DNA from: Sipunculus nudus
Lineage: Eukaryota; Annelida; Sipuncula; Golfingiida; Sipunculidae
Length of the DNA stretch: 64,000 nucleotides
Direction of reading: 5' to 3'
NCBI GenBank assembly: GCA_026874595.1
Contig: CM049306.1
Coordinates: 82,984,142 to 83,048,141 of the forward strand
Below are positions 38,695-49,525 of the stretch, one piece after another. The number at the start of each line of letters is the position of its first letter. Position 1 is the first letter of the stretch. The position numbers and the translations under genes were made by a program. The notes beneath the pieces were generated by a model. That model worked only from the letters and a program-made list of their open reading frames with translations, was not told where the DNA came from and searched no databases.

Positions 38695-39499
38695 GAGTAT
38701 AGAATCCGGTCTGCATTTGCATCTGACAAGAATGGGTCTTTACTGGCTGGAACCATTTAATAATCCCCATAAGCCATCAAGGAATATTCAATAACTTAAA
38801 CTTAAGTGTAATCAGTCCTGTCCTTAATATGTGAACTTCATATACTTGCTGTTTCTTGTCACCTCAACTTCAACTAATGTATCCATCCATCACTGTTTAA
38901 GTCTCACCATATTGTGTTCCCTTGTGCACAAACTATGCTGACGCATACTCAACAATCCAAAGGGGGCTACTTCAGCAGGGATGTGGGGGTGGCCAGCCCC
39001 CATTTCATTTATTCCTACTGTCTTTTACCACACATTCTGCTTTTTATTTTGCTTCACATTCTCATTCACCATTTCAGAATTTTAGCGGCCAGCCCAAAAC
39101 TGAAACACTTTATTACATACACCATTATTCACCTTTGAGAATACAGCCCTGAAACACAGTGACATCTCGTGGACATTTTCGGAGATATTCATTCACAATA
39201 GTTTGAATGGACTTAAATTTCCTGGCTTTTCTCTCGCTTGCAACTTGCTTTTGTGGCACAGTTAGTTATGCAGACGGCTTCTGGGCGTGCACTCGGTGGT
39301 TCGATTCCCCTTGTATTATCACACCTTTGCATGTTCTAAATGTACTAATATTTCACATATTTATCTTTACAGATTGCTCATACAATCAAGGTGAGAAAAC
39401 AGAGGTCACGGAACATAGAAAATAACACAGAACACAGAATCACTCCAAAAAACTTTTTTAATTTTCCACCTTCTCCGATGCAGACCGGATTCTATATTC
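38695..39499. mobile_element. Inverted-repeat element of about 805 bp
   Basis: The ends GAGTATAGAATCCGGTCTGC and GCAGACCGGATTCTATATTC are inverted repeats of about 22 bp with one mismatch. No transposase is visible. A tRNA-like head lies inside, near the right end. The target duplication is not clear. Confidence 0.65.
39250..39320 (+). repeat. tRNA-like SINE head
   Basis: GTGGCACAGTTAGTTATG resembles an A box and GGTGGTTCGATTCCCC is a near-perfect B box at tRNA spacing. The anticodon arm is weak and no acceptor stem closes. It lies inside the 38695-39499 element. Confidence 0.6.
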
Positions 39500-39984
39500 G
39501 CTCCAAAATCTGAACCAATAAATTTGACTTAGTCTTAGGAGATTATGACTCTAAACACCATCCCTGTTATCATTTTATAACCCTTATTCTTTTTAAATTA
39601 TACTTTACATCTCCTGTATATAACAGAACATTATTATTACTTTTGTTTATAATTTGCAAAAAAAGATTGTAAAATAGGCTATTGAAAAAACCTTCTAAAA
39701 TGCACAATTACCATGAAATGTACACTGTTTGGGCCTGTAATGCATGCTTACTTGGCATATGGGTGATAACATCACAGTGTCAGTGATAGTAAATATGCGA
39801 GTTGAAAATGAAAATAAAATTAAAAACTGAGTCAGTGAGTGAAAAGACATACGTCAAACTCAAAAGTAGAAAGCACGTTCTGACCCTTCGCAAACATTAC
39901 ATCTTGGTCAACTGGTCCCTCTTTTAACCACAATACGTTGCACCTTCATGTAAAATCATTAGAATATTTGTGTTTTAAACGTAC

Positions 39985-40070
39985 CTGCCCCTTTTCTGCT
40001 TGATCACGTATCTCTGCAGACAGCTATATCCTTGTTGTATTTGCCCATATATCGTTCCAATATGGCCGAT
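39985..40070 (-). other. Candidate untranslated first exon of CCDC146
   Basis: The minus strand ends AAAAGGGGCAG followed by the strong donor GTACGT. It lies directly downstream of an X-box-like site and contains GGCCATATTGG. The transcription start is not known, so the upstream edge is approximate. Confidence 0.5.
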
Positions 40071-40078
40071 CATTTACT

Positions 40079-40092
40079 GTTGTTATGACAAC
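40079..40092. promoter_or_regulatory. X-box-like RFX site
   Basis: GTTGTTATGACAAC fits the RFX consensus RYYNYY-AT-RRNRAC at every constrained position and is nearly palindromic. RFX factors switch on ciliary genes across animals, and the nearest minus-strand gene is a ciliary and centriolar one. Confidence 0.65.
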
Positions 40093-40311
40093 GCGAGCCG
40101 AGTGACGATTGTTGTAAAAAATATAAATACTATATTAACTCTGCATTCATAATTTCTTTATATATTCAGTCTTCTTTATAAAATAACCATAACACCATAT
40201 TACACTTAATATAACTTTTGTAATCACAATAAGCATGTCGTAAAACTGGATCAGAGAAAGTAGTCGCCAAATGTGGTATCACTGGCGGCTGTTGGAGAGA
40301 CTATGCTCCTG

Positions 40312-40325
40312 GCGCCACCTGCCAG
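40312..40325 (-). promoter_or_regulatory. CTCF-like site
   Basis: The minus strand CTGGCAGGTGGCGC fits the 14-base CTCF core at 12 of 14 positions, including the AGGTGGCGC half. It lies between the CCDC146 promoter and the triplicated unit. This is a motif match only. Confidence 0.35.
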
Positions 40326-41319
40326 TAATGTTTTACATTATTCAGGCATATTCGTCAACTTGGGTTATTTCGAATTTTAAATAAAATGCTATATAAGGTA
40401 CTACCTGAATAATCACTTCGTAAATGAAATCATTTCAATTCAGTGCAACCATCTTCTATTCAATACTCGTCGTCCTATTAATGCTGAGGAGTAATTTATT
40501 AACTATGCAGTATGTACACGGTCTGTAAATGGATGTCAAGACTAACTTCAGTCATTAAAACAAGTAACATATAAAGAGAGAATATACATTTTCTTTTTAT
40601 CTTCTGTTTAAATGATTTGTTGAATTTTATCGTTTTAGAATAATGTCTGCCTCCTTTTAAATTAAATGTAGAGAGAAAAGGATAGTTTTCTCATTATTTT
40701 CAGATGGAAATGTTTATTCCGGAAAAAAACTTAAGTAAAAAGCAGGACTGGAGGTTACCTTGGATAGACTTTGGCCTTTTTCCTGATAGAAATTGCAATC
40801 CTGCTAGCATAAAAAAGGGGATTAGCGTTTATTTTATGGTGCATAACATGTTTTTATTTTTAAAGGACCACGTTCTGATAAACGAAATTTATATGCTTTT
40901 AAGAAAATTTTCCGTTTTTCCTTAAGGATGCTACATTGAAAAATATAGAGGCCATTTTGTATAAAAAAGCAATCATATTTCTTTGTGTAAGTATACGTGC
41001 ATACGTACATACATACAGACATACATACGCAGTTTTACGCACATAAACATACACGTACGGCGCAACAGTCATGGTCCAATTTTGACTGTTTTGTTAAATT
41101 ATTTAGTAAATTAAACATGTGTAATCACATACAGTCATGTTAATTTAAGCACTCACACAAGGATACCCAATTTTTAATTCACAGATTTTTTAACATATTG
41201 TGAAACACACAAACAATATCATGTACTGATATGCACTGTGAAAGACGTTGTTTGTGCTTGGCCCCAGCTCAGTACTTCCAAAGTAGCTGGTAGATAGCGC
41301 CAACTTCCGTGACACAGCT

Positions 41320-41409
41320 ATGGCCGCCAAACTGCACATGAAACTGTCACAGACCGATGGCTTTGAAGCATTATTCCCGATAACTTTGTTTTTTTTTTAT
41401 CATTTAAAG
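41320..41409 (+). CDS. Exon 1 of unrecognised gene, copy A, frameshifted
   Basis: The start codon has a good context (CTATGGCC) and reads MAAKLHMKLSQTDGFEALFP. A T run of ten makes the exon two bases longer than in copies B and C, so its 3' end leaves their frame before the shared donor GTAACA. This copy is probably defective as a first exon. Confidence 0.4.
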
Positions 41410-41561
41410 GTAACAGAACGTCAAAGCAAAATTCCATATTACGTGCTCGGGAGAGTCTATCGGGATACTATTCTCAGATTTTAAAATATTTTATTGATTT
41501 ATATAAATATATATATATATATAATATATATATACATATATATAAATATATATATACATAA

Positions 41562-41601
<40 letters not shown>

Positions 41602-42543
41602 TGATGAAAGAATAATTTTCGAAGTCCATCCACCAGCACTCCTAAGATAAATACCAAGAAAAATCAAGTTTACGCGCCTGAATTTTTAATTTAAGATGCA
41701 GGGTGTTGCAGGTACTTCCACAGAAATCAGCTAAAATTTCATTTATGATAGATAATGCGCAGAATATTTGCAATATTGTTTGACATTGGTATATTACAGA
41801 CATGGATGAATAAAATTAAGTTAAAACAAGCTTTAAGTTTGCTGTATTTTATTTTCAAATCTTAAATTATTCCACCGTACTTCCACACATATAACAAAAT
41901 ACCCCCCCCCCCCCCCACACACACACACACACACGCACCCGTATTCATACACACAGATTTTGACGTTCATATGTAAACACCCATGCACATATATAGGCGC
42001 CCTTGATATGACTCACAGTTTAGTTGGACAATATGCCTTGATGTATACCATATATCACAGTACAACGTTTGATCCAGATGGTATTAGATATATCACGATA
42101 TTTGAATAGTGACCAAAGTCCCTGATTATAACATCAAACTCCGCATAGTGAGGTTACTGGCTCTGAGCTATGCACTTCCGATACATGTATACATACATAT
42201 TAACTGGAAAGGGTGATCATCTTCATGTTATTATCTTTAAATCCCAACAAATACTGATAAAAAATTATATTAATTACAATGAACCCTAAAAAAGAAAAAG
42301 AAATGCCAGACATAGAATTGGAAAAATATCTTCATTTGGTATGATACCATGTCGAATATCCCCCGACTAAAACATGTATAAAAATTTACCATCCATGAAT
42401 ACTCATAAAGACAATTGAAAACAACATCTGACCCAGGAGGGATTAAATGAAATCGGCATTACTGGGCCAGGGGGAATCATTTGCATTGTCTAACCCAGCT
42501 GTGACACTGAAACCTACAAGTACTAATTATTTGTTAATTTCAG

Positions 42544-42582
42544 GTGCCTCGACACATGCACCTCTATGCACTTACAAACAAG
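42544..42582 (+). CDS. Exon 2 of unrecognised gene, copy A
   Basis: The acceptor TTAATTTCAG precedes 39 bases and the donor GTCAGC follows. In phase 1 it reads GASTHAPLCTYKQ. The length is a multiple of three with the same phase at both ends, so it can be included, skipped or repeated without a frameshift. Confidence 0.4.
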
Positions 42583-43199
42583 GTCAGCTCATCTATATGA
42601 TGACCCAATCTCCGTTTGCAAAACTTCATGGATATATTGTGCAGAATATATCTCGGGTTGTTAAATGTGACTATATTCAACATATTCTCTTTTTTTTACC
42701 ATATTATTTCAATGTTTGGTTGTATAATTAGTCGACATTTATTTTATGGTGCATAACATGCATGTTTTTATTTTAAAGGACCACGTTCTGATAAACGAAA
42801 TTTATATGCTTTTAAGTAAATTTTCCGTTTTTCCTTAAGGATGCTACATTGAAAAATATAGAGGCCATTTTGTATAAAAAAGCAATCATATTTCTTCGTG
42901 TAAGTATACGTGCATACGTACACACATACATACATACAAACGCAGTTTTACGCACATAAACATACACGTACGGCGCAACAGTCATGGTCCAATTTTGACT
43001 GTTTTGTTAAACTATTTAGTAAATTAAACATGTGTAATCACATACAGTCATGTTAATTTAAGCACTCACACAAGGATACCCAATTTTTAATTCACAGATA
43101 TTTTAACATATTGTGAAACACACAAACAATATCATGTACTGATATGCACTGTGAAAGACGTTGTTTGTGCTTGGCCCTAGCTCAGTACTTCCAAAGTAG

Positions 43200-43213
43200 C
43201 AGGTAGATGGCGC
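43200..43213 (+). promoter_or_regulatory. CTCF-like site upstream of exon 1, copy B
   Basis: CAGGTAGATGGCGC fits the CTCF core at 12 of 14 positions. Copy A has AGATAGCGC and copy C has AGATGCGCC at this place, so only copy B keeps the match. The nearby ACTTCCG is ETS-like. Motif evidence only. Confidence 0.3.
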
Positions 43214-43232
43214 CAACTTCCGTGACACAGCC

Positions 43233-43320
43233 ATGGCCGCCAAACTGCACATGAAACTGTCACAGAGCGATGACTTTGAAGCATTATTCCCGATAACTTT
43301 GTTATTTTTATCATTTAAAG
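43233..43320 (+). CDS. Exon 1 of unrecognised gene, copy B
   Basis: The start lies in CCATGGCCGCC, a strong initiation context. It encodes 29 codons plus one base, MAAKLHMKLSQSDDFEALFP then ITLLFLSFK, and ends at the donor GTAACA in phase 1. No signal peptide is clear. The family is not recognised. Confidence 0.45.
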
Positions 43321-43434
43321 GTAACAGAACGTCAAAGCAAAGTTCCATATTACGTGCTCGGGAGAGTCTATCGGGATACTTTTCTCAGATTTAAAAATAT
43401 TTTATTGATTTTATATATATATATATATATAATA

Positions 43435-43479
<45 letters not shown>

Positions 43480-43908
43480 CTGTGGTATGCTTCATATTCG
43501 CGAGGCTGAAATTTCGCGATTTCTCCATTTTTAATGTTTCGCAAGGGTTTCATTTTCGCGATCTCACCAGAACCTAAATCAATTCTTTGGTAAAGCCATA
43601 TCTATTTTTATTATAAAATGAGAATAAGTCATGAGTTTGTGATATTCTACTCATATAACGATGGTCCCGTATACACAGCACAGGTGGTTTAGTTAAAATT
43701 TAAGGAAACGTTTTCCCGATACCTGCATAATGGAATTTATTATAAAATTTCTCACTGTTCTAACCTATTCACATACAAGTATCGGTTTCACTGAATAAGA
43801 AGGACATTTTCAATTGGCAAATTATTCCCGAAGGTTTCATTTTCGCGATTATTTCCAATTCGCGAATATCGCGAAATTAAAACCCTCGCGATTATGAAGC
43901 CAACCACA

Positions 43909-43909
<1 letters not shown>
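43480..43909. mobile_element. MITE of 430 bp, TA target type
   Basis: Terminal inverted repeats of about 38 bp begin CTGTGGTATGCTTCATATTC on the left and CTGTGGTTGGCTTCATAATC on the right (read inward). TTCGCGA words recur inside. It is flanked by TA, as for Tc1/mariner-type elements, although the site lies in an (AT)n tract so the duplication cannot be proven. Copies A and C of the unit lack it and serve as empty sites. Confidence 0.85.
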
Positions 43910-43990
<81 letters not shown>

Positions 43991-44911
43991 AAAGAATAAT
44001 TTTCGAAGTCCATCCACCAGCACTCCTGAGATAAATACCAAGAAAAATCAAGTTTACGCGTCTGAATTTTTAATTTAAGATGCAGGGTGTTGCAGGTACT
44101 TCCACAGAAATCAGCTAAAATTTCATTTATGATAGATAATGCGCAGAATATTTGCCATATTGTTTGACATTGGTATATTACAGACATGGATGAATAAAAT
44201 TAAGTTAAAACAAGCTTTAAGTTTGCTGTATTTTTTTTTAAATCTTAAATTATTCCACCGTACTTCCACACATATAACAAAATACGCCCCCCCCCCACAC
44301 ACACACCCGTATTCATACACAGATTTTGACGTTCATATGTAAACACCCATGCACATATATAGGCGCCCTTGATATGACTCACAGTTTAGTTGGACAATAT
44401 GCCTTGAAGTATACCATATATCACAGTACAACGTTTGATCCAGATGGTATTAGATATATCACGATATTTGAATAGTGACCAAAGTCCCTGATTATAACGT
44501 CAAACTCCGCATAGTGCGGTTACTGGCTCTGAGCTATGCACTTCCGATACATGTATACATATACATATTAACTGGAAAGGGTGATCATCTTCATGTTATT
44601 ATCTTTAAATCCCAACAAATACTGATAAAAAATTATATTAATTACAATGAACCCTAAAAAGAAAAAGAAATGCCAGACGTAGAAATTGGAAAAATATCTT
44701 CATTTGGTATGATACCATGTCGAATATCCCCCGACTAAAACATGTCTAAAAATTAACCATCCATGAATACTCATAAAGACAATTGAAAACAACATCTGAC
44801 CCAGGAGGGATTAAATGAAATCGGCATTACTGGGCCAGGGGGAATCATTTGCATTGTCAAACCCAGCTGTGACACTGAAACCTACAAGTACTAATTATTT
44901 GTTAATTTCAG

Positions 44912-44950
44912 GTGCCTCGACATATGCACCTCTATGCACTTACAAACAAG
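44912..44950 (+). CDS. Exon 2 of unrecognised gene, copy B
   Basis: It has the same 39-base exon, acceptor and donor as copy A, reading GASTYAPLCTYKQ in phase 1. It differs from copies A and C by one residue. Confidence 0.4.
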
Positions 44951-45594
44951 GTCAGCTCACCTATATGATGACCCAATCTCCGTTTGCAAAACTTCATGGA
45001 TATATTGTGCAAAATATATTTTGGGTTGTTAAATGTGACAACATTCAACCTATTCTCTTTTTTTACCATATTATTTCAATGTTTGGTCGATAATTAGTAG
45101 AAATTTATTTTATGGTGCATAACATGTTTTTATTTTTAAAGGACCACGTTCTGATAAACGAAATTTATATGCTTTTAAGTAAATTTTCCGTTTTTCCTTA
45201 AGGATGCTACATTGAAAAATATAGAGGCCATTTTGTATAAAAAAGCAATCATATTTCTTTGTGTAAGTATACGTGAATACGTACATAGATACATACATAC
45301 AAACGCAGTTTTACGCACATAAACATACACGTACGGCGCAACAGTCATGGTCCAATTTTGACTGTTTTGTTAAACTATTTAGTAAATTAAACATGTGTAA
45401 TCACATACAGTCATGTTAATTTAAGCACTCACACAAGGATACCAAATTTTTAATTCACAGATATTTTAACATATTGTGAAACACACAAACAATATCATGT
45501 ACTGATATGCACTGTGAAAGACGTTGTTTGTGCTTGGCCCTAGCTCAGTACTTCCAAAGTAGCTGGTAGATGCGCCAACTTCCGTGACACAGCC

Positions 45595-45682
45595 ATGGCC
45601 GCCAAACTGCACATGAAACTGTCACAGACCGATGACTTTGAAGCATTATTCCCGATAACTTTGTTATCTTTATCATTTAAAG
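45595..45682 (+). CDS. Exon 1 of unrecognised gene, copy C
   Basis: It reads MAAKLHMKLSQTDDFEALFP then ITLLSLSFK, 29 codons plus one base, before the donor GTAACA. As the copy nearest to the downstream exon it is the most likely to be used. Confidence 0.45.
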
Positions 45683-45769
45683 GTAACAGAACGTCAAAGC
45701 AAAGTTCCATATTACGTGCTCGGGAGAGTCTATCGGGATACTTTTCTCAGATTTTAAAATATTTTATTG

Positions 45770-45810
<41 letters not shown>

Positions 45811-45848
45811 TACATATATATACATATATATATATATAATATATATAC

Positions 45849-45900
<52 letters not shown>

Positions 45901-46820
45901 GATGAAAGAATAATTTTCGAAGTCCATCCACCAGCACTCCTGAGATAAATACCAAGAAAAATCAAGTTTACGCGTCTGAATTTTTAATTTAAGATGCAGG
46001 GTGTTGCAGGTACTTCCACAGAAATCAGCTAAAATTTCATTTATGATAGATAATGCGCAGAATATTTGCAATATTGTTTGACATTGGTATATTACAGACA
46101 TGGATGAATAAAATTAAGTTAAAACAAGCTTTAAGTTTGCTGTATTTTATTTTAAAATCTTAAATTATTCCAAACATATAACAAATTACCCCCCCCCCCC
46201 CCCACACACACACACCCGTATTCATACACACAGATTTTGACGTTCATATGTAAACACCCATGCACATATATAGGCGCCCTTGATATGACTCACAGTTTAG
46301 TTGGACAATATGCCTTGAAGTATACTATATAACACAGTACAACGTTTGATCCAGATGGTATTAGATATATCACGATATTTGAATAGTGACCAAAGTCCCT
46401 GATTATAACATCAAACTCCGCATAGTGCGGTTACTGGCTCTGAGCTATGCACTTCCGATACATGTATACATACATATTAACTGGAAAGGGTGATCATCTT
46501 CATGTTATTATCTTTAAATCCAAACAAATACTGATAAAACATTATATTAATTACAATGAACCCTAAAAAGAAAAAAAAATGCCAGACATAGAAATTGGAA
46601 AAATATCTTCATTTGGTATGATACCATGTCAAATATCCCCCGACTAAAACATGTATAAAAATTAACCATCCATGAATACTCATAAAGACAATTGAAAACA
46701 ACATCTGACCCAGGAGGGATTAAATGAAATCGGCATTACTGGGCCAGGGGGAATCATTTGCATTGTCAAACCCAGCTGTGACACTGAAACCTACAAGTAC
46801 TAATTATTTGTTAATTTCAG

Positions 46821-46859
46821 GTGCCTCGACACATGCACCTCTATGCACTTACAAACAAG
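46821..46859 (+). CDS. Exon 2 of unrecognised gene, copy C
   Basis: It is 39 bases reading GASTHAPLCTYKQ in phase 1, with acceptor TTAATTTCAG and donor GTCAGC. It joins in frame to exon 1 of copy C and to the candidate exon at 48014. Confidence 0.42.
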
Positions 46860-46942
46860 GTCAGCTCATCTATATGATGACCCAATCGCCTTATCTTGGT
46901 GAACAGTAATTTAATTATTCTATAGCCTCAATTGCATCTCAC

Positions 46943-46945
<3 letters not shown>

Positions 46946-46996
<51 letters not shown>
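46946..46996. repeat. (AT)n microsatellite
   Basis: An AT tract of about 50 bases shortly after the end of the triplicated block. Confidence 0.95.
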
Positions 46997-46999
<3 letters not shown>

Positions 47000-48013
47000 G
47001 CCGCTGGCGTCAATATTAATATACATTTTATGTGATTCATAATTCAAAAATTTATAATTTATATCAATACTTTTTTTTATTTCTGCCACTATTTCATGAA
47101 AATTTACACCTTTTTTATGTTTCTAAGCTCCTTGTGAAATTGTTAAGATTTTGCGTACGTATATATTAGGTAAATGATATAGTCATGATCATGAACATTG
47201 AGAAAGTAGCTGAATGATGAAATTCGAAAATGAAAAAAAAAACGCAAAACACTGATGAAGTTAACAAATATCGAATATTCAACCTCTCAAATAAGAAACC
47301 ATGCCTGTAATTACAGTAAAAACACACAATGGCATTATTTAAATATATACAAATACAGTTAAAATATACGTTTTGACCAAACCCCAGGCCCTGTTCCTGA
47401 ATATATAAATAAAAAAAAAAGGTTTTGAAATATAAGACTCATTTTCATAACACGGAACTGGTATTATTCAATCATTCACAAACTTTAAATTATATATAAA
47501 TTTCTCTCGTAGTACATCGCTGGTAATTGCTAGACAGTTGACTAGTTTCCGTATACGCTCGATCCTACATTTCCATATGGCAATGGCCAGAAGAGAAAGA
47601 GGAAAGGAACCAGCCTATAGGTTGACATATGCTATATAAGACTAAAAAAAATGCCCTTTTACCCGAGTTACTTCCAATAATTAGCAAACACTTGTTTGGT
47701 TCTGCAGAAAAAAAAAATCTCATTGAAATGCTCTTTGCGTTTCTACTAACTAACAGACTACTAATAAACAGAACAAAAAAAATCAAAAGAGCAAACATTA
47801 ATAGACATATACGAGCACGTCCAATTTCGCTAGAGGATGTAATAATCTGTGGTTGTTGTAGTATAAACAGCAAAGAAAAAAACTATGTTTTGTTGTAATG
47901 CAATTATCATGCGTGCGTGTGTTATTACCAAGAAACAAAAATAAATGTACCAATCATCGTAATTTCCTGTTGTGCTTTGACTACTTAACCATTACTTCTT
48001 ATATTTTTTTCAG

Positions 48014-48189
48014 GAAATACACCGAGCAAGAAGATACCAATTGTCCGGAAAGAATTGTTGAATTACCCGCGCACTATTCGCTCAGCTAAAAAGTCCATTG
48101 ATTATGTCGAGCGGGTTGATTCCGCGAAACTACATGTTGTGTTATATATATATATATATATATATATATGCGTTCCTCTACCAGAATGA
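48014..48189 (+). CDS. Candidate exon 3 of unrecognised gene
   Basis: The acceptor TTTTTTTCAG precedes a frame that joins exon 2 in phase 1 and reads NTPSKKIPIVRKELLNYPRT then IRSAKKSIDYVERVDSAKLH. It is basic and protein-like, but from about 48143 it enters an (AT)n tract and stops at 48189. The true end may be earlier, through a donor that I could not choose. No family is recognised. Confidence 0.35.
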
Positions 48190-48394
48190 TTTTATATAAT
48201 AACGGTTTTCTTAAAAAGACCAACTTATATTAACGAAAAAAAATTAAAGTCGCTATTCGTACATATAATCGACACAAAAACAAAGGTATTTGCAAACAAA
48301 CAGAGATGTGCAATGAAATAAAAAAAAATTATGGCAAAATGACTTTTTTTTAATGCAAGAACTTTTGAAGGTGTTATTGACTACCCAAGGAGGG

Positions 48395-48395
<1 letters not shown>

Positions 48396-48448
<53 letters not shown>
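48396..48448. repeat. (AT)n microsatellite
   Basis: An AT tract of about 53 bases that directly abuts the 5' end of a dispersed repeat copy. Confidence 0.95.
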
Positions 48449-48451
<3 letters not shown>

Positions 48452-48780
48452 TTCATCCCCGTTCGTGTGTGTGAGTCCCAATATGTCATGACTCACGCAA
48501 TCATGAACGGAATCTTATAAAATTTTCAGGACATTTTGGAAACTGGCCGATGATGAATCTGTTCGATTTCGGTGTGGATCCGGAAGAAGAGACGGATTCA
48601 GGTGCACGAGTGAAACTGGGAGTATATGGGCTAAAATAAGTGCATTTTTTGGGGAGCATCACGGTTTTGGGAGTATCCGACAATAGGGACTCCCCTTATG
48701 GCGGAGGCTTCTTGCTTTCCCTAGAATGCAGATTTCTTGTATTCTAAATGGAATGTCTTGCGTTAATTAGATAGCGAAAC
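48449..48780 (+). repeat. Dispersed repeat D2, copy 1
   Basis: It starts GCGTTCATCCCCGTTCGTGT, then ACTCACGCAATCATGAACGG, TTTTCAGGACATTTTGG, GATTTCGGTGTGGATCCGG and GGCGGAGGCTTCTTG. Related copies lie at 50452-50949 and 51533-51790. The frame after the internal TTTTCAG is open but is repeat DNA, not an exon. Confidence 0.75.
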
Positions 48781-49064
48781 CATTGAGTATTGGCTATACT
48801 TTCACTCATACTTCAATATATTTGTAGTCTCAAAAAGATTATACATATATATATAGCCCAATTGGTGTCTCCACAATATTTCATTTATGTAATTAAAAAT
48901 GTTTGATTGTTTGAATATTATAAGGGCTAATCAGACATCAGATATTTGTTTTTAAAAATTATGATTGTTGTTTGCTCCATTTCACAGACAATACAAAGAT
49001 ACCCAGTGCCACGTTTTAGTTATTCATATAATTGCTTTAGGTCTCCATTGTGATGTCAGAATCA

Positions 49065-49067
<3 letters not shown>

Positions 49068-49139
<72 letters not shown>
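49068..49139. repeat. (AT)n microsatellite
   Basis: An AT tract of about 70 bases, the longest in the window, to the left of the foldback. Confidence 0.95.
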
Positions 49140-49142
<3 letters not shown>

Positions 49143-49198
49143 GGTAGAATTACCCTCCGTTGTAAAGTGCTCCATGGCCTACAGACTAGGCCAGAGCG

Positions 49199-49525
49199 GT
49201 ATAACCCTGAAGAAAAACAACACTGTAAATTCACAACAGTCTGTTTCATGGGGTGCGCCGATCATCAGGTGAATGTGGTTTATAGAATGAAGCTAACGGC
49301 GTGGTTTGAAACGCCGAGACTTTACGAGATTACGAGATTATGCTTTGTGCGATACGGAGGGGGTGGGGTGGGGGGGGGGTTATGTGGAAGACTGACACTG
49401 ATCCTATATAGTCTCGGCTTTTCAAACCACGCCGTTAGCTTCATTCTAACCACATTCACCTGATGATCGGGTCGCACCCCGTGAAACAGACTGTTGTGAA
49501 TTTACAGTGTTGTTTTTCTTCAGAG

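Larger units (their letters stand above)
34732..39984 (-). other. Probable leader intron of CCDC146
   Basis: No recognised protein gene lies in this 5.2 kb. It holds one candidate exon, two tRNA-like SINE heads and an 800-bp inverted-repeat element, described separately. Most of 36100-38200 shows nothing that I can identify. Confidence 0.4.
40830..42735 (+). repeat. Triplicated unit, copy A
   Basis: This is a head-to-tail unit of about 1.9 kb that recurs as copies B and C with only a few percent difference by eye. Shared landmarks in order are TTTATTTTATGGTGCATAAC, CGTACGGCGCAACAGTCATG, the exon at 41320, an (AT)n/(GA)n tract, CATCCACCAGCACTCCT, a C run with (CA)n, and the exon at 42544. Copy A has no MITE. 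Confidence 0.95.
42736..45098 (+). repeat. Triplicated unit, copy B (with MITE)
   Basis: It has the same landmarks as copy A. It is longer only because it carries a 430-bp insertion at 43480-43909; without it the length is about 1.93 kb. Confidence 0.95.
45099..46888 (+). repeat. Triplicated unit, copy C, truncated at its 3' end
   Basis: It follows the unit closely and then diverges after GATGACCCAATC at about 46888, just beyond exon 2. The sequence to the right is therefore the unduplicated continuation. Confidence 0.93.

Noticed and set aside
42447-42731. A 94-residue frame repeated in all three units
   Set aside because: Only the 39-base part between TTTCAG and GTCAGC looks like an exon. 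The rest includes intron-like DNA and changes at the array edge, so I do not call the whole frame a gene.
48525-48640. An exon after TTTTCAG that reads GHFGNWPMMNLFDFGVD
   Set aside because: The same TTTCAGG(G/A)CATTT words recur in the D2 copies at 50570 and 51608, so it is repeat DNA.
48965-49463. Frames with long Tyr-Ile runs around (AT)n tracts
   Set aside because: They are read-through of AT microsatellites and the foldback element, with no conserved peptide.
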